Assembly: GCA_036897445.1 (NCBI GenBank)
Contig: JAYMTL010000188.1
Span: 1 to 25,834 of the forward strand
Source of the DNA: Pelargonium tetragonum
Taxonomy: Eukaryota > Streptophyta > Magnoliopsida > Geraniales > Geraniaceae
Direction of reading: 5' to 3'
DNA length: 25,834 bases
The number at the start of each line of letters is the position of its first letter. Positions within the stretch are counted from its first letter, which is position 1. Positions 9,331 through 21,913 of this stretch are shown piece by piece. Both the position numbers and the translations under genes were made by a program. Below the pieces are notes generated by a model. The model did not search any database, had not been told where the DNA came from, and saw only the letters and a program-made list of their open reading frames with translations.

Positions 9331-9654
9331 GTGTGTTTTGTTCAAGAACGAACGTATAATGAGAAAGATTTGGAGGTTTTTGTTCCCTTATATGAGGCGC
9401 CTAGCTTGTTTTCAAGCTTATCGAGTTTTGAGTCTTATAAAAAAGTGAATTCTATAGCTTGGTATACTATCTTTGGTCAAGAATTTTTTGCTTTAGAGGC
9501 TTTTAATAAAGCTTTGTCGGTGATAAGAGAACCCCTAAAAAGGGAAATTGTGAAAGTATCCCGTTTAAAGGCTCCTATTTTGGCGAATAGGGTTTTTTTC
9601 TATTTCTTTCCTTTTATAATTAAGTTTCTTACATTTATATTGGTTTATCAATAG
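9331..9654 (+). CDS. Hypothetical small protein, 107 aa, hydrophobic C-terminus
   Basis: I do not recognise this frame. It starts with GTG, has no internal ATG, and ends at TAG. AAGGAG (9312-9317) lies upstream with a rather long 13-nt spacer. Residues 1-85 are mixed and charged. The last roughly 20 residues (FFYFFPFIIKFLTFILVYQ) look like a single membrane segment. G counts at codon positions 1, 2 and 3 are 28, 11 and 24, which is coding-like but not strong. A 107-codon frame is close to the longest expected by chance in a window of this size and composition. If real, it would be a small membrane-anchored organellar ORF. It has no gene neighbours to give context. A TGA follows in frame at 9688. 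Confidence 0.2.
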   Translation: MCFVQERTYNEKDLEVFVPLYEAPSLFSSLSSFESYKKVNSIAWYTIFGQEFFALEAFNKALSVIREPLKREIVKVSRLKAPILANRVFFYFFPFIIKFLTFILVYQ

Positions 9655-10500
9655 ATCCGTAAAAGTCATTTTAAAATTAATAATAAATGAAGTATACGAA
9701 AGTTGCTTAGGTAGAAAGAAGTACCGAATAGCGCAGGGTTCTCCCCCCAATAAAAATTCTCAAGGCAGAATCTCAAGTCATCAACAAGAATTACGTAAGT
9801 TCCAGTCGTATCGCTTGCGTATACACTTAGTGTTATCGGGCTGGTGCTCTAAAGCATATATTTGCTACAAGCTTCCCCCTTTTTTCTTTGTTTAGTCTTT
9901 ATTTTTATTAAATACCTTTTTTAGGTCTTGAGCAACCCATCGCTCTAAAATTCTGAAAAATACGGCTTGCATCTGGAGCTATTTATGGCTCCTTAAGGAA
10001 ACTCCTTTTGTCTTATCAGGAAATACCTCTTAAAAAAAGGGGGTTCCCAACAAACTAAGTAGGACTCTTTACAAATTTTTTTACAAGACAAGACTATTTC
10101 ATTTTCGAGAAAAGAAATTAAGGACTTATCTGCAGCGTATAAAAGGCGCGAATCTTTATGTATTAATGGAAAACCAGCTATAGGATTGCAAAAATGTTTA
10201 CTTATCTTGATATAGCTCCAAAGCGGCTGTTCCTCTTGTTTAAGAGTTTTTTTTACCCTTAATCAATATAGTAGCCCCTTGCTTGATAGGGTTATAAGGA
10301 AATACCCCTTACCTAGCTCTATTACCTTTTTTGTATTTTATACTTACCGCTGGATCCATTTACGGAGCTAGGACAAAGAATTTTAGGAACAAGAGGCTGC
10401 CCCCTTACCCAGCAAGACTCAATTAAATTCGGTCGGCTTTTATAACAGGAGTCTTACTTGTCAAGTATGTAACTCTACACTCAGTTTTCCTTTTCAGCAC

Positions 10501-10525
10501 CCTTTTAGCATAAGGGGTAGTTTTT
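10501..10525 (+). terminator. Possible hairpin terminator
   Basis: CCTTTTA (10501-10507) pairs with TAAGGGG (10511-10517), including two G-U pairs, around a 3-nt loop. TAG and five T residues follow. This resembles a factor-independent terminator, but the stem is weak and there is no gene upstream for it to serve. Confidence 0.15.
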
Positions 10526-10625
10526 ACCTTGAAGTTCTTTACGTTTTTTAAGGCCAACCGGCTCATTTCTTTTTTAAGGAATTCCAAAACTTTGTCAGTT
10601 ACGCACGTGCTTTATTATTCACCTG

Positions 10626-10646
10626 TCTTTCTCCTTTAGAGAAAGA
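10626..10646. repeat. 8-bp perfect inverted repeat
   Basis: TCTTTCTC (10626-10633) and GAGAAAGA (10639-10646) are perfect complements around a 5-nt loop. A few hairpins of this size are expected by chance in the window, so it is recorded only as structure. Confidence 0.35.
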
Positions 10647-11842
10647 AACTAACTAAGCATCAACATTAGGATACCCCGAGAATTCTGACAAAAAGCTACT
10701 GCGTCTCATCAATTAAAATTAGGGGAAGGTTCGCAGGGAGGACTTGAGAGCCTTTATATATACTTCAAGGGGGATCCGGTTTTAACAAAAGCTTAGACTA
10801 TCTTAAAAATCTTTGGTGAATTAAACGGGGACCCTACCTAACTCCTAGCTAAAAGGATATCCTTTTACGAAGTTAAACCCCAATTCGGTAAACAAAGACT
10901 AAGGAAAGAGAAAATTCCCGCTTCAGACAACGTAATTTGGGGACAAATACACTAAAAGAGCTTCTTTATGATTGGGCATCGGGAGATAAAAAGTTTTATG
11001 CTGTATGAACCAGATTTTCAATACCGGAGCAGTTTACCGTACTGTTGTGTCGTCAATATTGTAGTATTTATACTCTCCTCGAATTCGAAACCCAAGTTCA
11101 GACTTGAGTCTATTAGTACTTTTTTGTCAAATCCTTTTTCAGATTTTAGAATTTCTTACGAGTAAGAAATCCTGGTATAACTTATATTTAATAGACACAC
11201 ATAGAGCATCTTGTACTTTTTTGAGACTTTTTGTAACTGATGACTGAATTTCCAAAAAGGTTACGATTAGAGTATTAAATAAAAAGAGAATTAGAATGCC
11301 GGGAAGAAGTTGGAAAAAGAACTCATGTCATATATTATCTAGGCTACGCTTTGTTGATATATCTAAAGCCCTTGGCAGACGTATAGCATTATTAGAGATC
11401 TTATAATTTATTCGTACAAAAGCTTCTCCTAACCTAACCCTTAAGCTACCTGTGAAGCTAAGGACTCAAAGCGGGTTAATTTATATTATAGATTTTAGAG
11501 CAGGCAATTCCTTTTTTAGGTTAATGCTATCATATTGAGAGGGCGCAGCATCTCTAGTAGGTAGGAAACGGGTGCTCCTTTATTTAATCGAGACAAGAAC
11601 TCTGAACAGGATTTGCTAGTGAAATTCGGTAAGTAATAGGATTCTTGGAAGGGAAGTGACGTTTATATTAATGTACAGAAGGGGCCGGGGATAGGAAAAA
11701 TGTAAGAATCCCTACGAATAATTATTTAGCGAATCCCGTAGTCGAATATACTTTTTTATATTATTTCACTTCTCTATTTGTAGTGTTAACCCTGGACTTC
11801 TAAATTCTTAATGCTTACCCAGCAAGCTTTTTAGCTTCTCAT

Positions 11843-11859
11843 AAGGGAATTCCCTTTTT
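11843..11859 (+). repeat. 14-nt perfect palindrome followed by T-run
   Basis: AAGGGAATTCCCTT (11843-11856) is fully self-complementary. It runs into a T-tract, so the transcript end would read CCC then five U. It has no loop bases, so a stable RNA hairpin would open some pairs. It typifies the AAGG/CCTT-armed inverted repeats of the right half. Confidence 0.45.
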
Positions 11860-12886
11860 ATTAACCTGGACCCTCCTTAGTAAGTAATATATTCCGGTAG
11901 GTAGAGTAAAACTACTACAAAAAAAAGTCTTGTTAAATACTCCGGATTAGATCCAATACTCTACTTTTTTTAATCAAGAGGACTCTTATTACTATTCTAT
12001 AGTTCTTAAAAATAAAGATAAATAACAAATTGAAATCTAGCACACCTATCCGTTTTGATATAACCTTCTTTAGTATTCTATATTTATATTTATTCAGAAG
12101 GAACCCTTTTTCTCAAGACCGCTACCTAAATAGGGGATAATTTGATCCATTTTGTAGGAAACTTGTCGAGACGAGATATAAAGAGGCTGGGCTGTAGTAG
12201 GATCCCTTTATAATTCTTTCTGTAGTTAGCTGGACTTAATCGGAATGCATGAAACCTTCTTGCTTTCATTTAGCACCCGTTTCTTTTATTAACAAGGGGC
12301 CTTTTTAGGTCTCTATAAACCTTGCTGCTTAATTTTAAATAAAGGGAAGAGAATCTGGTATACACAAGGAGTGCTAATCTAACCAGTGTCCCGTATAACA
12401 GAAAGTTAGGATTTTAAACTTGATTTTTATCTAAGTCCTTTTTGGGGGAGACACGCATGCTAATGTTATGATATTCTATATTTTTATGGGGTTCCTAAAG
12501 TTTGATTTTGGAGGTACAAAGTATGTTACAAATTAATTCAAAAAAACTTTTTCAGGAACCATAGTGAGTATAAAAAGGATCGCACCGAGAGAAGATTATA
12601 AAAAGCCCCAGGTTCTGCTATACAGGAGCAGGCCCCCTTTTAGTAGCTGGTTGTTGGAATACCTTAGGTAACATAAGTAAATAAACTTGAAATTAAAGGT
12701 AGTGCACAAAATGAAAAGATCCCCTTACGAAGAGTAACAGTATTAAGAGATTTAACTGCAGAGTAAACTTTATACATTTGAGGGGAACACTGTTTATACT
12801 AAGACCAGGTTGGCCCGCTTTTCCTTCATTTTTATTGTCACAGGCTTTATACGCACCCTATTGAAAAAAAGACTGAGTTCTATAAG

Positions 12887-12906
12887 TAAAAAGCCTCTTG
12901 AGGCTT
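12887..12906 (-). terminator. Terminator-like hairpin, minus strand
   Basis: AAGCCTC (12891-12897) and GAGGCTT (12900-12906) form a perfect 7-bp GC-containing stem. On the minus strand the stem ends in a run of five T residues (12892-12888). This is the best terminator-like structure in the window. No gene was found upstream on the minus strand, so it may be an orphan or only an inverted repeat. Confidence 0.3.
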
Positions 12907-15367
12907 GTGATACTGCGGAGGTGCCCCTTTAAGGCATTATATAATCTAAAAATTGACTCTTATAAAGCTAAAATAAGAAGGAATTCTCTGCTTTAGGTTT
13001 TTATCTAGATTTTCCTTAATAATTAGAAATCTATACACTTGTAGGGAATATAGGGACCCTAAGTGTAGCCTGATTTATAGCAGTTTATCGTCCCAGTTCA
13101 TATATAAGCTCAAAATTTTTTATCACATCTGCTCAAGTTCCATGTATCGAAGCCCGAAAAGATTCTTAGGCTTTTTGAAAGTTTTATCCTACTAAGGACT
13201 TCCAGAAAAAGTCTCCCTTATTGGTTTTAGTGCTTAGCACTTATAGACAAACCAGCATACTTATATAAAATGAGAAGCTACTAAGAGACTCTTATACTCC
13301 TTACTGCAAACTTGGTAGCTTGAAGCAGGGGTAGAAAATTCCTTACTTTTATGAATTACACCTACATTTACAACGGATTAGAAGTCCCTTATGGTCATTG
13401 CAGTGATTTAGGGGTGGGTTAGGATCTTTAGATACTATTTGACTTGAAATTTCGCTATACTACTAAGAATCCTTTTATCTAATTACAGTTATAAGCTGAC
13501 GCTTGGGGTTACCCCTTTATACAAGCACTCTATTTTTTCTCCTATGTATGTCTTGGCACCCAATTAGCTTAACGAAAGGCTTCTCTTCACACCCTAGGTT
13601 TTCGCTGGGTAACGACCTAAGGCTAAAGCGCCTACCAATAACTTTTGTTTACATATCTCACGGACGTAATACAGTAATACAAAAGAAGGGGGTTGTCACC
13701 ATGATCTAGAAAGAACTTCTAGCAGCTTTTAAAAGGTGTATTCTTGCTACCCTTAATTTAATGGATTGCACAGGGTTAGTCCAGCTTTAGGTACTTTAAT
13801 CATTAGGTTTTGTTGGATCTACCTTAGTATCTAACTTATTTTAATTTACAGGCTATATAATAGAAGGGCCTCTCCCCGACGAGCGTAAGCAATAAACCAC
13901 TAAGAAAAAACATGGGGATCCAAGATTATGACTGCACCGGCTTTAATTTAAATCTGTTCAAAAGGATATTCTAAATCTCTAAGTTACCCGTATAAAGATT
14001 TAAGGAAAGTAAAAGGGATTCAACTAACAAAACAGGATTCCTGACTGAGGCTGTTTTCTCTTTTAGAAAACACGTGTATACAACTTATAAAATCGATTAA
14101 AAAACGAAGCCTCTTAAACAATTAGGGTTTTTAGATTTTACTAAGAATTATCAGCTAACCCGCAAGTGTCTATCAAAGGAATCTCTATACCAAGGAGGGT
14201 CCCTTTGGGAAATCCCTCTCTTACTATAATTTCAAATTCTGCGCTTTTAGAGCCCTATTCATCCAAAGAAAGAAATCGGCCTAGATTTGTACGCTACCTG
14301 TATTAAAGTTTAGAGTATTAGAAAATTTGGAAGATTGTAAACCTCTTACCCCCCTTATATCCCCCTGCTACACGATACTCGTCAGACTTGACCTAGAAAT
14401 TTTCCAATTTATATACTATTATACTATAAAGATAGGATCTAAGACTTCTTATTATAAAGTCAAATTAAGCCCACCGGATTTTCGTATTTAACACCTAGAA
14501 AGATATAGAATCCCCTCCAAATTACATTTTATTTGGGAGCGGCTAGTTGATATAAGTTCGATTGAGCAACCCTTTTGTAGTATGGGGTTCCGGCTTGTAA
14601 TAAGCCTATTCTACTTTCTTTTATCCCTAATATCCCTAAACCCAGGCTTGTTTTAGTGTTTGACGAAACTCTAACTTATCTGAGTAAGTACCGCTTAAGT
14701 ATAGGGCTTTTTACTTCTATTTGCAGGATCTAGATCTTGTGTAGGGTTTTCTACTTATTATATGATGGGTACCGAAAGGTGTTATCCGGATTGAGTGTTA
14801 TAGAATTGCCAGGATTGAGTATAAAATAAGTATTCTGCCTTTCTTTTTTGTTTGAGTCAATGGATGAGTGTAAGATAAATTTCTTCGAACACTGGGTTCA
14901 CGAGTGCTCTCAGGTATTCATATAAAGAAGTTTTTTTCAATTTACTATTACTAAGCCCCCTATTTAGGACCTCCAAGGTAGTGGTTTTCTAAGGCAGACT
15001 AAGTTAGATTTATACATTTCCTTATTTCTTTTACGAAACGCCGAGACAAAACTAAGCTTTTTGGGCGATTAAAGGATTCCTCTGTTTTAAGATTCCGCCT
15101 TGACTGGTCTGAAATTGACGAATTTAGCCAAACCTACTTTCAGATGTTGGTAATTCGAAGAGAGCTCGGGAACAAATTATGCTTTATAAGCGCCCCTATC
15201 TCCTTAACAATTTTGTCACTCATTTTAGTAGTAGAAGGGCTAGGTGATATGATAAAGCTAGAGTAACCCTTTAGAGTTACTTACTTTAAAGTTTAAGACT
15301 CATAACGGATCCCTTATTTAAACTTTGAGTAAAGAATATGCAAAAAATATCTACATTTACTAAAAAA

Positions 15368-15388
15368 GGGCCTATTAGATATATTAAT
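15368..15388 (+). repeat. Short-form repeat, copy 1 (partner 25294-25320)
   Basis: GGGCC is followed directly by the 16-mer TATTAGATATATTAAT. The partner at 25294-25320 has the same two blocks separated by 6 extra bases (TAGTCT). The paired blocks in order make common origin likely. The difference is a clean small indel. Confidence 0.55.
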
Positions 15389-15697
15389 ATAGGTATAAAG
15401 TCTTAGTAGGGTAACTCCTTAAGAGAAAGAGAAAATCATTAAATCTAGTCTTGGGGTCTTAAAATCCAGTTCAAAATTTGAGATGTATTTGCGGCTTGTT
15501 TATTAAAAAAGCTTTGTTTTCTTTAGCAGTCCCAAGAGAGTTTACTTAGGATAAGTAATTATTCCTTTAAAATTTAGTATAAGCAGAAAAATTTAATTGC
15601 CTGGATCTATCTAATAAGTAAACTTTCAACAACGAGAATCTGGGGGCTTTCCTCTCATTAAGTATTAAAGTTCCATAATTTATTTTGTCCCCTTAGG

Positions 15698-15721
15698 AAA
15701 TTCCTTATTTTTAAGGAATTT
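15698..15721. repeat. 10-bp perfect inverted repeat, 4-nt loop
   Basis: AAATTCCTTA (15698-15707) and TAAGGAATTT (15712-15721) are exact complements around TTTT. The left arm also overlaps a second small dyad, TAGGAAATTCCTTA. Hairpins of this length and loop size are expected less than once by chance here. No flanking gene suggests a role. Confidence 0.55.
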
Positions 15722-18700
15722 AGTAAAAAAATGTTGTATTTTAGGGCTGCTGAAAGAAATAAGTAAGATAGGATACCCTTTAGGCGATTCTCCCAGGTCT
15801 TAATGAATTTATATAAGATAATAACAAGAAAGCAATTTCTCAAAAGTTTCTTTTACATTTATCTAATGAAGTACAGTTCAGTATAGGGACTCTCGTACAC
15901 TAAGATGACCCCTTGTAAATTTAATAAAAGGGCGCTTACTGCTCTAGATAAAGTCGTTATAACTATAAGTTTTCTCATAGTTCAGAAATAAAAATGAATG
16001 AAATGTCACTATTACCCAAGATTTCGATTTTAGGGCTCCTCGAAACTCGTCATTAGGGGTTTATAGCAAAACTTCAAAAACAAATAGAAAGTAATTGCTA
16101 ATATAAGGATTTTACTACTTCCCGCAGACTTAAACTTTGTAAGGAGCTTGCTACTTTTATTTTATATTATTAAAAAGCTGGGGCTAAAACCCAACGACAG
16201 TAATACATCTTGTAGGTTCCCTTATTTTTATTAAAAAAAACACTTAGATAGTATGAAAATCCTCGTTTTAGTATAGGCGGCTCTACTTGTACTCTGAATA
16301 AGTATAACTCAGGTTGGTAAAGGACTTTGCATTTAACCGAAAAGCTTAGGTTCAAACCAATCTTGAAAGTAGAAATCGCATATATTTTAATCATGCAAAG
16401 TACAAGCAGCTTGGATTCAATCCTTTGATATATATTAGCTTTTCGTAAGGGTTACAATGCTGCTAAAGCAGGGCTACAGAAAAAGCCAGGTATTACAAGT
16501 ATAAGTGCTTTCAAAAGAAGTATGAGCCGGGCCTTCAAGATCAAGAAAGGTGTTCTGAATAAAGAGTAACGAAAAAGGGTATCTTGTAGAGGGGACTATA
16601 CTCTTAAGGCTGACCCCTCTCTATACCAGACCAGTAAGAACAGGGGGTCTTATCCTTACCTTAAGACAACTAAGACTGCCTACTGTATACATTATTACTA
16701 TAACTACTATAAGATACAAGACTTCCTAGCTACTTTAGAGTAGATAAATATAGGTAATACACTAACCCCTAGAGTAAGCCCCGTAAGAACACTAGCAACA
16801 ACAAAGTCCAGGCAACAAGAAGAAGACCCATAAGAGTGTAGTTCCTTAGAAGGGTCTAGCTATCAAGACGAAGAAAGTTGTAGATATGGGTATTAAGAAA
16901 CGAGGTATGCATAAGAGTAAGATACAGAATAGAGGTATTGTAAATAAGTAGGATTTGCTTTATCGTCCCCTTTGTTTCTAGGTTTTTCCAGACAATTAAA
17001 AGGGATGCTGGGGAGTATGGTGGGTAAGATACAAATACAGAGATAGCCCCAAAGACTAAGATAAGCAGAGTTTTTGAGATAGGATAGGTAGGAAAAAAAA
17101 AGCAGTAGTAAGAAAACAAAGTAAGCAATTTCTGGAATATTGAATAAAGTTTTTTTAGGATTTCAAGTTTAAAAGGGTAAGTAAGGGGTTCTTCTTTCTC
17201 CTATTCCTCAGGCAGTTTTTATAGATTTATAGAGGGGCTGCCTTAACTAGAGAGTAGCTTTGGTATTCCATTATCTCTAACATTTCTAAAAGTCTTTACC
17301 TTAAATTATATAAGGTATAAAGAACCCCCTTCTAGTTTAGGTGTAACTTTGGAATCGATATAAGTACTTTTGAGCGCCCTGCTTTTGTACAAGGGTAACC
17401 CACTCTGAATATTTCTAAGCCGAACTTGAGTACTTAAATTCTGAAAACTTGGCATACAATTTGTAAACTGTCTTAACTGCGAGTCTCTTGATATCAAAGT
17501 CTTATTATTTAAGCGATTTCAAAGGGCGAACTCTATAACTAAGCCTAAGACTACTGTTACCTGAAAATCTAGTAACCAATTTTCTTAGATAGGGCTTGCT
17601 TTACTTCTGTGAATAAAAAATCTTACTTAGATCCAGGGCCTAAATGTCGATTGACTCTTTTTATTAGGAATCCTTAATATACACTTTCTTTCCAAGATAG
17701 AATATAGAAGAAATTGACTATATATAATAGAAAAAACTAAAACCCACTTTCGTGAATACTGAAAGGGTAAGTGTCCTATTAGCAGAGAAGGAAAGTATAT
17801 AAGATAAGGCGTATGCGAACTATACTCTTACTGAGAAGACTATGTTATTCCTTCTTTCTCTTGAGCTTAATTATAGTTTTTCAGACCGTGTAGTCTTCGG
17901 AATATTGCTGGTATATTTGAGTAATATTAGATCAAATATTGAGGAAGTAGCCTAATTTTTATATACTTAGGATATATTTTAGTTTTTAAAAAGCGCCCTG
18001 ATACTTTAACTTTCTTACTTCCAAAATTTGAAAGCTGGACACTGATTTCCGGTATTGTATTCGCTTGATTACTACAATCATGCTAAAGGAGGGAACTCAC
18101 TACATACAAAAATACGAGGTCATAACGTATTGAGAACTCTGGATGTGGGCTACAGAATTCACGATTTCTATCTCGTTTTCAAAATAGAGAATATACTAAC
18201 AATCCAGGTTAATCTATTTCAGTTTTGGCATCAGGGTTTCCTTATTTTTTAGCGAACTCCATTAACAGAAAAAGGGACTGTTGCGTATGTTTACGAAAGA
18301 AGATAGGTTAAAAGAGACCTGCAAGCGCTCCTTTTACGTTCTGTATTTTCCAGGTTATGAATTTTCAATACAGAATTAAAAAAGATAATGAAAAAGACTA
18401 AACAGGTTTACCTCTATTATCAGTACTTTTTTTAGAATAGGCTTAGCATTATACCTATGTAGTTTAAAAGTATAAACTCCTCTTTTCTTTAATGTTTGTT
18501 TAAATCCTGTGGAGTAAACCAGATATTCTATAAAGCAACCCTTAGGGTATGACTTTTGTCTTATATTTTGCATTTTGAATTCTGTTACTTCAAGTAGCTC
18601 GGCCGGTTAAGTTTGAAAGATGGCTATTCGGTATATTCGACTCAGAGAGAAATATTTATTATAAATTTCTTCGGGGTACTGAAAGTTATAAAAAGGAATT

Positions 18701-21700
18701 GAATAGTGGGTTCCTTACAGGCCTTTGCTATATCGTAAATACACTATTAAGGTATCTTTTAGACTTGTGCTTTTCGTTTTACTTTATAAAGTCTTTAAGA
18801 TTTGGAAGGGAGGCTTTTTCAAAGGATGTACTGCAAGAATAGGCTGAGCTTCTTAAGTTGTTCCTATTCAAAAAATCATTCTACTATGCCTAGAGTTTCT
18901 TGTCTAAAAATGTAGCTAAAAACTCTGTTACTAAAGGAAATACTTGATAAAGAAGCCTTTCTCTTTGCATATGGATACCTTGAAATTGGGGTTTGTTAGT
19001 TCCTTTTGTATTAGAATATGCTTAAAATTCATCGCCGCTTAATTTCAGTACCCTTTTCTATTTGTATAGGGCGTGCACAACTCCATTTTCAGTACTTTAT
19101 AAACAAGCCAAATCTAATATAATAGAGGGGGCCTTTAGTAAGTAAATAAGCGCTCTTTTTTTATTATTTCGGAAAACCGTCTGGTAAAAAACTAAGTTAA
19201 AGAGAGTCTTATTAAGCCTGCTTTTCGCTTAGTAGGTCTCGATTCATATATACTTTGATATTCTATATATAAAGGACTTCCTGAGATGTAAGCAGCTAAA
19301 GACCTTGGCCGTAGAAGCAAAATTGATAGCAGTTCTCTACGTTATGCTTTGTAAAATACATTTCTAGGAACCCACGGAGCACTCTTTTAAGCCCTGCTTT
19401 GTAGGATATACTAAAGCTTTTCTTTTCGAGTAAGGTAGCCCCTTAAGTGGACTCAGTCCCCACTACAGCTGAACACAATTGAGATAGTTATAAGGAGAGT
19501 CTAAAAGGAACTCGTAGGCTTTTTTCTTCGAAACAAAGAGACATGCTGTAGACTCTTAAATACGAGTTAGGGCAACTGCTCGGTGGTAGTTAAGCCTAAA
19601 GAGGTTTTTTATTAGCGGAATGGGGGAGTTACTTTTATTGCCCTTATGCTAGGAAATATTATACAAAAATGCTTATTCTAGCGCTACCGAATTCCCCGTG
19701 TTCGGGATCTTTTTACTTGATTATACCTTTTGAGAAGCTTTTGACCTTAAATTGGACACTTTGACTTTGAAACTAAGTTACATATAAGGTTGGAGTAGGA
19801 GCTTACCCAATTTGGTTGTAATAACTTTTTAATATTGAATTAATGACAGAATAGTAGAGGGGCTCTTAGAAAAAACCTATCTATATAGTTTTTTAAGAGT
19901 TAAATAAGGTATACTGAGCTAGAGAATTGCCATTATTTGACTTAAAGTCACTTGCCTTATCGCTAGGGTTCTACTAAATTAAAGGGGTTTTAGGTATAAA
20001 ATAAATAAGTTTATAATATTACAAGAATTTAGTTACCAGTACACAAGCTAACTTACGCAACTGCGAAGGACTTCTAATTTACAATACTAGGGCTGGGCTA
20101 GCTAGATCCTTGACTCAAACAACATAAAATTCTCTATACAACTTGTTTCTTGTAGTGTTTCCTTATTTAGTATTTGTAACACGAAGAAGAGGTTAGGTCC
20201 CTTATACATACAGGGATCAGAAACCTAGAATTTCTCATTCACACTAACTAGTACACACCTCTTTTTCTAGATTTTTCCTTTATCAAACCCCACTTAGCAA
20301 AAACCCAGCGGCGAGCCCCTTCAAATTTTCCTTATTCATTTTCTTTATTAAATAATTAAAGAACCCTGTGAGCTTTATAAAACTACTATTCTCACGTATA
20401 GTCTTTCTAAGTATTCTCTTTATTAGCCTTGCATAAAATTCCTGCTGGTTTACACGGGTAGGGGTTTGCTTATAACAGAAAGACAAATAAGGTCCTTGTA
20501 AAGTATAGCGCAACGACTTAAGTTTCTGTTATTACAGCAGGGAGAAATTTGATAGGGAAACCGTTGAAAGATAAAATTTAGAATCTTTTTGAATAACTGT
20601 AGCTAGAGAATAAGTGCTTAACTTAGTTGGTAAATAACCCTATTAATAACAAAAGCTTCAAAAAGAGGAAGGAGAGTTTTAATCAAACCGGAACCTAAAG
20701 AGTAGTGTACCCATCCTGTAAAGTAAAGGAAGCATAGAGTATACGTCTGCTGTCAAGGACGCTTCAGAAGAAACTGGGAAAAGACTCCTGCAAAGCAAAT
20801 ATATACGGCAGCGGATGCGTAATTCTAAAAAATCTTTAGTCCCTCGGTCTGGAAGCTTGATAGCTAAAGAGTCCTTAGTGAGTCTTTCTCCTGTTACCCA
20901 TTTATGTCCAATTTCATTATGGGCACGCCCTGTTAATCTTGTAGCGGACTCCTGTGCGCGGCCTTCCTAGCTTTATTAAAGAATTTAAGAGGGGGCCCTG
21001 AATTATAGAGGAACTCCTAATATGAACTTCTCCTTATTAGTATATTGAGCCTGATTTGTGAGAGAAGTCGCTATAAGCGGTTATCCTTGAAGAACCAAAC
21101 CCCAGTATAAATTGAGTTATAAGACTGAATTTTGGTTGAAACTGAAATTCCTTCAAAGTTATTAAAATAAGTAGTGTTTATTGTTAAATTGAACTACAAA
21201 GCAAAGGTTTGGCCAAGTAAGAGATGCTTTCTAGAAAAAAGTTAATACTCCCTTAAATTAACCTGGTACTGTAAAGTCTTTCTGAAGCCTTGTTGAATAT
21301 TAAGCTTGGCTAATTAGTCTTTTACTTAAAAAAATCCCTGGAGTTTTGTACGAGACAGTTCTCAATTGTATTAGATGTTATATTGCTTGTTAGGGGATAT
21401 ACCTCTGGCTCCCGGTATCTTTAGCGATAAAGAGGATCCAAACCTTCGAGTAAATGTAAGAGAGCTCCCTTTTTCAACTTTAGCTTTGGGCAGGAATAAA
21501 AGTGCGAGTTATTCTGACTTCTGAGGGAGGTTCTATATTCGTCCCTATTTAATAAAGGAAAATCACATGTATATAGTGTAGAGAGGCTTTCTTTCTAGTT
21601 GTAGCTAATTCTTTGAAAAAAAAAAGTTCGTTTTTACTTAGTAAAGAGCTTCAATGAGAAGAGACCCTTCTTTTATATAAGATCCGGTCCAGACGACGGG

Positions 21701-21878
21701 CCGAGTAGCTTCCGAAACCTTGTTAAATATAAAACTGCTGCTTTAATAAATATCCTATTCTGTACACCCGTCTTTTATTAAATAACTATGTATCCGCTTA
21801 TATAAGTTATATAAAACTACCGAAAGCAAGAGTATTTCGCTTTTGTAAACAAAACGGATTTTCTTTACTTACTGAGTA

Positions 21879-21913
21879 CCTCCTAAAACTACTTTCGTAC
21901 CCGTTTTAGGAGG
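21879..21913. repeat. 11-bp perfect hairpin with inner stem
   Basis: CCTCCTAAAAC (21879-21889) pairs perfectly with GTTTTAGGAGG (21903-21913). The 13-nt loop can add a second short stem, TAC with GTA, around TTTC, leaving CCC bulged on one side. The right arm also contains AGGAGG, a strong ribosome-binding-like word that would be sequestered in the folded form, but no open frame of note follows. There is no T-run, so it is not a typical terminator. It could act as an RNA-processing or stability hairpin of the kind found at organelle mRNA 3' ends. Confidence 0.6.

Noticed and set aside
16427-17370. Long TGA-free plus-strand frame that reads like protein if UAA and UAG are sense
   Set aside because: G counts by codon position over 16441-17040 are about 48, 43 and 42, with no periodicity; other frames of the same DNA look equally protein-like.
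17648-17676. TTGACT with a weak -10 at 17-18 nt
   Set aside because: The -10 (TTAATA or TAATAT) is poor and nothing lies downstream; expected by chance in AT-rich DNA.
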